Of a stretch of DNA of 32,580 bases, positions 15,857 to 22,542 are shown in pieces (positions within the stretch are counted from its first letter, which is position 1; each line of letters starts with the position of its first letter). The position numbers and the translations under genes were made by a program. The notes below the pieces were generated by a model that worked only from the letters and a program-made list of their open reading frames with translations, did not search any database and had not been told where the DNA came from. Source of the stretch: Sphingobacteriales bacterium (GTDB lineage: Bacteria > Bacteroidota > Bacteroidia > Chitinophagales > Chitinophagaceae); NCBI GenBank assembly GCA_900299255.1, contig OMJB01000024.1, positions 1 through 32,580 on the forward strand, read 5' to 3'.

Positions 15857-16402
15857 ATGACGATGCTCGCAATTTTCCTCTTCAAACTGATGTTCTTTTT
15901 TACACCTGCACCTGCTGATGCAGTTCCTGCAAGCATATATGATTTTAAAGTTGCTGGCCTTACAGGAGGCACTATCGATTTCGCAAAATACAGAGGCAAA
16001 AAAATACTGATCGTTAACACTGCTTCTGAGTGCGGGAACACGCCCCAATATGCTGATCTGGAAATGATTTCGAAAAAATACAAAGGCAAACTGGTGGTGG
16101 TAGGTTTCCCGGCCAATGATTTTGGCGCACAAGAACCAGGCTCAAATAATGAAATTGCTGCTTTTTGCGAAAAAAACTATCAGGTTACGTTCCCTATGGC
16201 GGCCAAGATAACTGTAAAGGGTGACGGGAAAGCACCAATTTATGTCTGGCTCACATCCATGAAGTATAATGGGTTAAAAGACAGCGAAGTGAAATGGAAT
16301 TTTCAGAAATACCTGATTAATGAGCAGGGTAAACTGGTTGGCGTGTTTGCTCCCGGCATGAAGCCTACTAACCCGGAAATCATTTCAGCAATAGAGAAAT
16401 AG
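15857..16402 (+). CDS. Glutathione peroxidase family thiol peroxidase, exported
   Basis: 181 residues with an N-terminal hydrophobic signal (MLAIFLFKLMFFFTPAPADA), so the protein is likely periplasmic. The thioredoxin-fold GPx core follows. The peroxidatic Cys59 is in VNTASECGNTPQY. The second landmark reads GFPANDFGAQEPG, where the usual catalytic Gln of the NQFG motif is Asp88. Trp147 and Asn148 in VKWNFQKYLI complete the rest of the tetrad. Cys104 in AAFCEKN is the likely resolving Cys. It probably reduces peroxides with thioredoxin-like donors. The gene is convergent with the GNAT gene. Confidence 0.88.
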   Translation: MTMLAIFLFKLMFFFTPAPADAVPASIYDFKVAGLTGGTIDFAKYRGKKILIVNTASECGNTPQYADLEMISKKYKGKLVVVGFPANDFGAQEPGSNNEIAAFCEKNYQVTFPMAAKITVKGDGKAPIYVWLTSMKYNGLKDSEVKWNFQKYLINEQGKLVGVFAPGMKPTNPEIISAIEK

Positions 16403-16430
16403 TTAGTTCAGAAGGCGGCTTTTAGAAAAC

Positions 16431-16892
16431 TCAGATGTGCTGCCCCCAAACCATTTCGTTGCCTTTAGGTTTGAAACCGAAACCGGCATACATATCCATT
16501 CCATCGGGCGAGGTATGGAGCGACGCCTGTTTTATGCCGCGCGCATCCAGTTCTTCCATCAGCCTGCCAAAAAGCACCTTGGATATTCCCTGCCTGCGGT
16601 ATTCAGGGAGGGTGTACACATTAAGTATGTAGGCACGCTGGCCAGATGTAGTGACAAAGTTGGGCGGAAAATCGTAAAAGAAAATGCCATTGGCGCTGAC
16701 AATTGTATTGTTTTCGACCGCAACCCAGCTGATATAGCTTCCGTCAGGTATTTGCTGTACATAATATGCAGCCAGTTGTGACGAAATATCAACAGGTGCC
16801 TGTTCAATTCCCATTACCTTCTTAAGCAGGGCAATACGGAGGGCGATGAGGGCTGAAATATCTTCAATAGTGGCTTTGCGGTAACTGATCAT
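16431..16892 (-). CDS. GNAT family N-acetyltransferase
   Basis: 153 residues. It starts MISYRKATIEDISALIALR, a classic GNAT N-terminus, and carries the acetyl-CoA pyrophosphate-binding motif A in LNVYTLPEYRRQGISKVLFG (residues 89-108; R-x-Q-G-I-S version). The terminal ASLHTSPDGMDMYAGFGFKP fits motif B with a GF..KG ending. The acceptor substrate is unknown. Convergent with the peroxidase gene; its upstream neighbour ahcY is divergent. Confidence 0.9.
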   Translation of the reverse strand: MISYRKATIEDISALIALRIALLKKVMGIEQAPVDISSQLAAYYVQQIPDGSYISWVAVENNTIVSANGIFFYDFPPNFVTTSGQRAYILNVYTLPEYRRQGISKVLFGRLMEELDARGIKQASLHTSPDGMDMYAGFGFKPKGNEMVWGQHI

Positions 16893-16990
16893 TTTTTAAG
16901 GATGGTACACTAAGGTAAACAAAATAGCCGGTGGCAATAGGCAGATAACACTAAACAATGTTCTTTAACATTTCCTATCTATTAATTTCA

Positions 16991-16998
16991 TACCTTTG
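16991..16998 (+). promoter_or_regulatory. Promoter -7 element for ahcY (TACCTTTG)
   Basis: Exact TAnnTTTG match 24 nt before the ahcY ATG, consistent with a short leader. A TTTA (16964-16967) and a TTTC (16971-16974) lie near the -33 region, but neither is a TTTG at 19 nt. Confidence 0.6.
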
Positions 16999-17022
16999 CG
17001 GACATTTTAATTTAAAATATTT

Positions 17023-18351
17023 ATGAGCACAATGACTCGATCAAAAATTGACTTCAAATTACCATACAAGGTAAAGGACATTACCCTCGCAGAGTGGGGC
17101 CGTAAAGAAATCAGACTTGCTGAGGCGGAAATGCCGGGTTTGATGGCAATTCGTGCTGAATATGGCGATAAAAAGCCATTGGCAGGAGCACGCATAGCTG
17201 GTTGCCTGCATATGACTATACAGACAGCGGTGTTGATTGAAACACTGGTGGAACTGGGTGCAGAAGTGCGCTGGAGTTCTTGTAACATTTTCTCTACTCA
17301 GGATCACGCTGCAGCAGCAATTGCCGCAGCAGGTATTGGTGTATTTGCATGGAAAGGACAGTCACTTGAAGAAGCTGACTGGTGCATTGAGCAGACATTG
17401 TTCTTTGGCAGCGAAGATCGTCCGCTGAATATGATTCTTGATGACGGAGGTGACCTGACCAATATGGTACTGGACAACTATACCGAACTGATACAGCACA
17501 TAAAAGGACTGAGCGAAGAAACAACTACCGGCGTTCACCGTTTGTATGAGCGTATGGAAAAAGGCACTCTGCCAATGCCAGCGATCAACGTGAACGACTC
17601 AGTTACCAAATCTAAGTTTGATAACAAATATGGCTGCCAGGAAAGTCTGGTTGACGCTATCCGCCGCGCTACCGATGTAATGATGGCCGGTAAAATAGCT
17701 GTTGTAGGTGGTTACGGTGATGTGGGTAAGGGTAGCGCATTATCTCTGCGTGGCGCAGGTGCGCGCGTTATGGTTACTGAAATAGATCCAATTTGTGCGC
17801 TGCAGGCTGCTATGGACGGTTTTGAAGTAAAACGCATGATCGATGCTGTTAAAGAAGCAGATATCGTTGTTACGGCTTCAGGCTGCCGCGACCTGATTAC
17901 GGAAAAACATTTCCGTGCAATGAAGGATAAAGCTATTGTGTGCAACATTGGCCACTTCGATATCGAAATTGATATGGCATGGTTGAATGGCGCTTATGGT
18001 AACACTAAGGATACCATTAAGCCACAGGTTGACCTGTATAACATTGATGGCAAGGAAGTAATTGTACTGGCTGAAGGCCGCCTGGTAAATTTGGGTTGCG
18101 CAACTGGTCACCCAAGCTTCGTAATGAGTAATTCTTTCACAAACCAGACACTGGCTCAGATAGAACTGTGGAAAAACCACGCTAACTACGAGAACAAAGT
18201 ATATGTGCTTCCAAAGCATCTGGATGAGAAAGTTGCCCGCCTGCACCTTGCAAAAGTTGGCGCTCAGCTCGAAGAACTTACTACTGCACAGTCAGATTAT
18301 CTGGGTATTCCTAAAGAAGGTCCATATAAGACTGACCACTACAGGTATTAA
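17023..18351 (+). CDS. ahcY: Adenosylhomocysteinase
   Basis: 442 residues. It cleaves S-adenosylhomocysteine to adenosine and homocysteine, removing the inhibitory product of SAM-dependent methylation in the cytosol. It shows all landmarks: [36 protein letters not shown], the NAD-binding [50 protein letters not shown], and the conserved C-terminal KTDHYRY that completes the neighbouring subunit's site. ATG 17023 is preferred; a terminator hairpin follows 26 nt after the stop. Confidence 0.97.
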   Translation: MSTMTRSKIDFKLPYKVKDITLAEWGRKEIRLAEAEMPGLMAIRAEYGDKKPLAGARIAGCLHMTIQTAVLIETLVELGAEVRWSSCNIFSTQDHAAAAIAAAGIGVFAWKGQSLEEADWCIEQTLFFGSEDRPLNMILDDGGDLTNMVLDNYTELIQHIKGLSEETTTGVHRLYERMEKGTLPMPAINVNDSVTKSKFDNKYGCQESLVDAIRRATDVMMAGKIAVVGGYGDVGKGSALSLRGAGARVMVTEIDPICALQAAMDGFEVKRMIDAVKEADIVVTASGCRDLITEKHFRAMKDKAIVCNIGHFDIEIDMAWLNGAYGNTKDTIKPQVDLYNIDGKEVIVLAEGRLVNLGCATGHPSFVMSNSFTNQTLAQIELWKNHANYENKVYVLPKHLDEKVARLHLAKVGAQLEELTTAQSDYLGIPKEGPYKTDHYRY

Positions 18352-18376
18352 TAGTGTATTACGCGATACATATTCA

Positions 18377-18410
18377 AATAGAAAGGCCCGCAAATGCGGG
18401 CCTTTCTATT
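18377..18410 (+). terminator. Terminator hairpin of ahcY
   Basis: Perfect 15-bp inverted repeat, GAAAGGCCCGC with GCGGGCCTTTC at its core plus AATA/TATT at the base, and a 4-nt loop AAAT. The T-tract is short, but placement directly after ahcY supports termination. Confidence 0.75.
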
Positions 18411-18439
18411 GTATCAAAGTTCTGGATGCTATACACTAA

Positions 18440-18598
18440 TCACCAGTCTCTATTTCGGTGAGCGTGCATTTTGGCATAATTCTTTTTATGAATGTAGTGG
18501 TATTTTCTGTGGTACTTAAACCACCTGTTTTCGAAACAACTGCTCAGGTTGATCATCAATAGTAACAAGGCAATGATTCGAAATAATTTGTGTTTCAT
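18440..18598 (-). CDS. Small lipoprotein, 52 residues
   Basis: A short gene found by reading the ahcY-thiolase gap on the minus strand. It encodes MKHKLFRIIALLLLMINL followed by SSC, a canonical lipobox (LSSC) with Cys at residue 21. The mature part is about 31 residues (NRWFKYHRKYHYIHKK and beyond), extremely rich in His, Lys, Arg and Tyr and ending MHAHRNRDW before a TGA. The basic, aromatic, His-rich tail suggests a small envelope lipoprotein that could bind metal or negatively charged surfaces; that is inference. A TACATTTT sequence (18610-18617, minus strand) close to a -7 box lies 11 nt upstream of the ATG. Family not recognised. Confidence 0.6.
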   Translation of the reverse strand: MKHKLFRIIALLLLMINLSSCFENRWFKYHRKYHYIHKKNYAKMHAHRNRDW

Positions 18599-18734
18599 AC
18601 TGTTCAATTAAAATGTACTGATGCTAAAGTGACGCTAATATCGTTATTTTTTTTCCGAGAACAGAATTCAAACCCATTTTTTTTAGCTGTCAGGTGTCTG
18701 GGATTGAAAACCACATACCGCTGAGTACCCCCCA

Positions 18735-18771
18735 AAAACAAAACCCCATCAGTTAAATGGGGTTTTGTTTT
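18735..18771 (-). terminator. Terminator of the thiolase gene
   Basis: A 15-bp inverted repeat, AAAACAAAACCCCAT (18735-18749) with ATGGGGTTTTGTTTT (18757-18771), and a 7-nt loop. On the minus strand it gives a GC core followed by TTTTGTTTTT, 20 nt after the thiolase stop. Confidence 0.8.
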
Positions 18772-18791
18772 ATATTTTAGTGCCTCACAGC

Positions 18792-19970
18792 CTAAACTTT
18801 TTCAATTACAACTGCACTGGCACCGCCGCCGCCGTTGCAGATGCCTGCAGCACCATATTTTGCACCATTCTGCTCCAGAACGCTGATCAGTGTGGCTATA
18901 ATACGAGCCCCACTGGCACCCAGCGGATGGCCCAAAGCGACCGCACCACCATTCACATTTACTTTATCTGCGGAGAGGTTCATTTTCTGCATATTAACGA
19001 GGCCTACAACACTGAAAGCTTCGTTCAGCTCGTAGTAAGAGATATCTTCCATTTTAAGGCCTGCTTTTGCAACAGCTTTGGGAACAGCCAGGGAAGGCGA
19101 GGTAGTGAACCACTCCGGAGCCTGCTCAGCATCGGCATAGCCTTTTATTTTGGCTATTGGTTTGATGCCCATAGCATCTGCTTTTTCTTTGCTCATCAGC
19201 ACCAGTGCCGCCGCACCATCGTTCATGGTACTGGCATTTGCGGCTGTAACCGTACCATCTTTTGTAAATGCCGGACGGAGGCCAGCCACCTTGTCAAACT
19301 TCACATTCCATGGGTCTTCGTCTTTAGAGACTTTAATAGGATCTCCCTTTTTCTGAGTTACTTCCACAGCCACAATCTCCTTATCAAATTTACCGGCATC
19401 CCATGCGGCCTGGCTGCGCTTGTAGCTGGTAATAGCAAACTCATCCTGTGCTTCACGGCTGATGTTGCATTCTTTTGCACAAAGGTCAGCAGCATTGCCC
19501 ATTGGGTATTGGTGGTACACATCTGTAAGGCCGTCTTTTGCCAGACCGTCTATCAGTGTTACATTACCATATTTATTGCCCCAGCGCAGGTTTTCGTTGT
19601 AGAAGGGAACGTTGCTCATGCTCTCCATACCACCAGCTACCACCACATCAGCATCGCCCAGCATTATAGCCTGCGCACCCTGCATAACTGCTTTCATACC
19701 GCTGGCACAAACCTTGTTTACAGTAGTACATGGCACATTATCAGGTATACCCGCAAAACGGGCAGCCTGGCGGGCAGGAGCCTGGCCAACATTGGCCTGC
19801 ATAACGCAGCCCATCAGCACTTCATTAACATCAGATACATTAATGCCCGCTCTTTCAACAGCGCCCTTAATTGCTGTAGCACCCAATTTGGTTGTAGAAA
19901 TGTCTTTCAAAGCACCGCCCCATGCGCCCATAGGTGTACGCACGGCCGAAACAATATAAACTTCTTTCAT
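18792..19970 (-). CDS. Acetyl-CoA C-acyltransferase (thiolase)
   Basis: 392 residues, standard for the family. It condenses or cleaves acyl-CoA with CoA in beta-oxidation or acetoacetyl-CoA synthesis. Active-site residues are visible: nucleophilic Cys88 in TTVNKVCASGMKAVM, the NEAFSVVGL motif, His348 in GGAVALGHPLGASGARI, and Cys378 in ICNGGGGASA. The start MKEVYIVSAVRTPMG is the canonical N-terminus; the longer upstream frame would add non-family residues. A TACCTTTG element lies 19 nt upstream. It is probably acetyl-CoA acetyltransferase, but chain-length preference is not determinable here. Confidence 0.93.
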   Translation of the reverse strand: MKEVYIVSAVRTPMGAWGGALKDISTTKLGATAIKGAVERAGINVSDVNEVLMGCVMQANVGQAPARQAARFAGIPDNVPCTTVNKVCASGMKAVMQGAQAIMLGDADVVVAGGMESMSNVPFYNENLRWGNKYGNVTLIDGLAKDGLTDVYHQYPMGNAADLCAKECNISREAQDEFAITSYKRSQAAWDAGKFDKEIVAVEVTQKKGDPIKVSKDEDPWNVKFDKVAGLRPAFTKDGTVTAANASTMNDGAAALVLMSKEKADAMGIKPIAKIKGYADAEQAPEWFTTSPSLAVPKAVAKAGLKMEDISYYELNEAFSVVGLVNMQKMNLSADKVNVNGGAVALGHPLGASGARIIATLISVLEQNGAKYGAAGICNGGGGASAVVIEKV

Positions 19971-19989
19971 TTTTGAAAATTTTGTGGCG

Positions 19990-19997
19990 CAAAGGTA
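19990..19997 (-). promoter_or_regulatory. Promoter -7 element for thiolase (TACCTTTG)
   Basis: Minus-strand TACCTTTG matches TAnnTTTG and sits 19 nt before the thiolase ATG, supporting that start. No TTTG at the usual -33 spacing. Confidence 0.55.
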
Positions 19998-20060
19998 ACG
20001 AAATAGTCGGAATAGGTTTTTCTGATTATGGTTATATTTCAAATGCAGCCATAACCCATT

Positions 20061-20477
20061 TTACGCTGTTTTCCCCGTTTTCCTGGACGGCGGTGTTTTT
20101 GCGGCTTTCTTCAGCAACGCCTTTTCCTGGTTTTCCCTTACCCTGAATTTCACAATCTTCGTTATCAGTGCTGCGGGTAATGGCTGGCCCAAAGGAAATT
20201 GAACAGCGCCTTTAGATGTTTTGTACGCTTTAAGGCCATCTGTAAAATTGCGGATACCAGAGGAAGTAGGGTAAAACCCGATATGATTCTTAAATGCTGC
20301 AAAATACACCAATGCACCACTGCACCTGAACGCCGGCATACCATAACTGATAACTTCTTCAGCTTCGGGAGCAGCTTTACCAATTATGGCCCGCATCTGC
20401 TGTAGCATTTCACATACAGGCCCTGAAAAGCCAGAAATATACTGATCAATATTCTGTGGCTTGAGCATCGCATCCAT
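20061..20477 (-). CDS. DUF1801 (YdhG-like) domain protein
   Basis: 138 residues. It matches the DUF1801 family: IDQYISGFSGPVCEMLQQMR, VISYGMPAFRCSGALVYFAAFKNHIGFYP, and a basic tail rich in Lys and Ala (LKKAAKTPPSRKTGK). Some members have been called iron chaperones; the biochemical role is unclear. It is the third gene of a minus-strand group with SRPBCC and VOC genes upstream (21-nt gap to VOC), and is probably co-regulated by the divergent AraC regulator. Confidence 0.82.
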   Translation of the reverse strand: MDAMLKPQNIDQYISGFSGPVCEMLQQMRAIIGKAAPEAEEVISYGMPAFRCSGALVYFAAFKNHIGFYPTSSGIRNFTDGLKAYKTSKGAVQFPLGQPLPAALITKIVKFRVRENQEKALLKKAAKTPPSRKTGKTA

Positions 20478-20498
20478 AGGTATACATTCTATTAATGA

Positions 20499-20924
20499 TT
20501 ACGCATCCAGCAAAGCCTGAATGTTGAATTTCTTCATTTTCATAAAAGCACCAATCACCTTCTGTGAGCGTTCAGGGTCGTTCATCAGTTGCGGCAATAC
20601 CGAAGGTACTACCTGCCAGCTCAGACCGAACTTATCTACCAACCAGCCACACATACTCTCCTGGCCTCCCTCGGTCAGCGTGTTCCAGTAGTAATCTATC
20701 TCTTCCTGTGTATCACAGCTGACTGCCAGAGAAAAAGCAGGGCTGAGTTTATAGACCGGTCCGCCATTGATAGCTGAAATCTGCAGCCCTTCCAGCTCAA
20801 AAGAAGTTACAATAGGGTTGGTGCTTATGATCCTTGAGTTTTTGAATACAGTTGTGTAAAACTTAGCTGCATCAGCAGCTTCTTTTTCGAACCAGATAAA
20901 TGGTGTGATCTTGTGTAATGCCAT
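20499..20924 (-). CDS. VOC superfamily protein (PhnB/YjdN type)
   Basis: 141 residues with the PhnB-like VOC layout: MALHKITPFIWFEKEAADAAKF at the start, FKNSRIIS and an FELEGLQISAINGGP strand, EEIDYYWNTLTEGG, and GLSWQVVPSVLPQLM near the end. The fold is a glyoxalase/bleomycin-resistance-like beta-alpha-beta dimer. The His and Glu that would bind metal are not clearly conserved, so it may be a non-enzymatic or unknown-substrate member. It lies between SRPBCC and DUF1801 genes in one operon. Confidence 0.85.
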   Translation of the reverse strand: MALHKITPFIWFEKEAADAAKFYTTVFKNSRIISTNPIVTSFELEGLQISAINGGPVYKLSPAFSLAVSCDTQEEIDYYWNTLTEGGQESMCGWLVDKFGLSWQVVPSVLPQLMNDPERSQKVIGAFMKMKKFNIQALLDA

Positions 20925-20942
20925 TGAGCAGAGTTTAAGTTA

Positions 20943-21362
20943 TTAAATTGATTCAGTGTACTTTTTAAAATTATCGAGAATTGCCTGCCAACCTCCACGC
21001 TGCATTTCGACCGGATTCTGATTTTCAGGATCAAATGTTTCCACAATATCGGTTTTGTTATGATCGCTTTTGAACGAAACGGATACTTTCCGGTTATCGT
21101 CAAGCGTATAGGAAATAAATTCGCCTATTGTTACCACATCGTATACACCACCGAAATCGAAACTAAAACTACCGTCTTTTGCAGCCATAGTAAAGGTAAA
21201 ACGTCCACCAGGCCTCAGGTCATTGGTTGCATTGGGCGTATGCCAGTCTGGCGAGGCATTATTCCATTTTTTCACATGCTCCGGATCTGTCCAGATTTCC
21301 CATACTTTATTTATTGGGGCGTTAACTGTTGCTGAAATAGTAATAGCCTGATTGTTTTCCAT
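20943..21362 (-). CDS. SRPBCC (AHSA1-like) domain protein
   Basis: 139 residues. It begins MENNQAITISATVNAPINKVW, and WEIWTDPEHVKKWNNASPDW is the typical AHSA1-like ligand-cavity start. RPGGRFTFTMAAKDGSFSFDF and a C-terminal helix (GGWQAILDNFKKYTESI) complete the fold. Family members are small cytosolic hydrophobic-ligand-binding proteins, often encoded next to AraC or ArsR regulators. It is the first gene of the SRPBCC-VOC-DUF1801 operon, whose promoter overlaps a palindrome. Confidence 0.87.
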   Translation of the reverse strand: MENNQAITISATVNAPINKVWEIWTDPEHVKKWNNASPDWHTPNATNDLRPGGRFTFTMAAKDGSFSFDFGGVYDVVTIGEFISYTLDDNRKVSVSFKSDHNKTDIVETFDPENQNPVEMQRGGWQAILDNFKKYTESI

Positions 21363-21383
21363 TTGAGTATTGATTTAGTGTAG

Positions 21384-21413
21384 TAAAAGTACGGTGATAA
21401 TTTGCCGTACAAA
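21384..21413 (-). promoter_or_regulatory. Promoter with overlapping palindromic operator for the SRPBCC operon
   Basis: On the minus strand TTTG (21413-21410), an 18-nt spacer and TACTTTTA (21391-21384) form a near-consensus Bacteroidota promoter. A perfect inverted repeat, GTACGG-N10-CCGTAC (21389-21410), fills the spacer and touches both elements. This is the expected place for a repressor or regulator site controlling the operon. The divergent AraC/GlxA regulator (start at 21510) is the obvious candidate. Confidence 0.6.
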
Positions 21414-21509
21414 ATTGAAATTAAACAGCGAGAATCACAATGCGCAAAAATGACAATAAAAAGGTATTTTGCGACAAGAGCAATCGTTTGCTATAAACAT
21501 ATTCCCGCT

Positions 21510-22493
21510 ATGATGCACATTAGTATTCTGGTACCTGAATCATCTGTTATACAGGCAATTGCCGACCCCCAGTATTTATTCAATACTGTAAATCAGTTTT
21601 ATGCCATGAGCGGAAAGAGCCCGGCATTTGAGGTGCAACTGGTGGGATTCAATAAGGAAGTTCGCCTGAATGGTGGATGCTACACAGTGCGATGCGACCG
21701 TCTTACCGGGGAAACGAATAAGACCGACCTCATCATAATTCCTGCACTGTTTGGTGATATGAACTATGCACTTGCACAGAATAAAGATCTGATACCCTGG
21801 ATACTGCACCATTATGCAAATGGCGCAGAAGTTGCGTCTCTGTGTGTTGGCGCCTTTCTGCTGGCAGCAACCGGGCTGGTGAAGGATAAAAAATGCTCCA
21901 CGCACTGGGGATTTGCTAGCGAGCTGAAAGAAATGTATCCAGAAGTGAATGTAGTGGACGGAAAAATAGTAACAGAAGAAAACAGGATATACTCTAGCGG
22001 CGGTGCCAGCTCATACTGGAACCTGCTGCTGTAGCTTGTTGAAAAATATACGGACAGGCCAACTGCGATTTTGGCATCGAAATATTTTGCCATAGACTTT
22101 GACCGGGATAGCCAGGCTGCTTTTGCAATTTTCAACGGCCAGAAAAAGCATACAGACGCTGCTATCAGAAAAATACAGGAGTACATTGAAAAGAATGTGC
22201 AGGAAAAAATATCAGTTGTTGAACTTGCCGGAATGGCTGCTTTGGGCCGGCGCAGTTTTGAACGGCGGTTTAAGCACGCCACAGGCCATGCAGTACTTGA
22301 GTACATACACCGTGTAAAAGTTGAGGCAGCTAAGCGCAGCTTTGAGAATAGCCGGAAAAACATCAGTGAAGTGATGCAGGAAATCGGTTATAACGATACA
22401 AAGGCGTTCCGGATCATTTTCAAAAAAACAACAGGGCTAACCCCGGCGGAATACAGAAACAAATACAACAAACATGCACCTGCCGGAATTTGA
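21510..22493 (+). pseudogene. GlxA-family transcriptional regulator (DJ-1/PfpI + AraC) interrupted by TAG
   Basis: The reading frame codes for an intact GlxA-type regulator over 327 codons except for one TAG at 22032-22034 (codon 175). Upstream of it: MMHISILVPESSV and a PfpI/DJ-1-like domain with ASLCVGAFLLAATGL and a STHWGF motif, ending IYSSGGASSYWNLLL. Downstream the same frame continues LVEKYTDRPTAILASKYFAI, then an AraC helix-turn-helix (KISVVELAGMAALGRRSFER, and SEVMQEIGYNDTKAFRIIF). One substitution would restore the full protein. Either the DJ-1-like half is made alone, or the HTH half is restarted at TTG 22071, or the stop is a sequencing error. It should normally regulate the divergent SRPBCC operon. 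The start at 21510 is chosen by the canonical N-terminus. Confidence 0.85.
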
Positions 22494-22542
22494 AGATTTG
22501 CGACAAGTTGTCAAAGCAACGAAAGATGTTGTATGGATGCCT

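Noticed and set aside
18765-19976. 403-codon plus-strand frame opposite the thiolase gene
   Set aside because: It is the antisense of a well-supported thiolase with complete active-site motifs; its product is Cys/His/Phe-rich with no family features, as expected for a shadow frame.
21384-21413. Palindrome GTACGG-N10-CCGTAC as a terminator
   Set aside because: It lies upstream of both divergent genes, has no T-run on either strand, and overlaps a promoter; an operator is the better reading.
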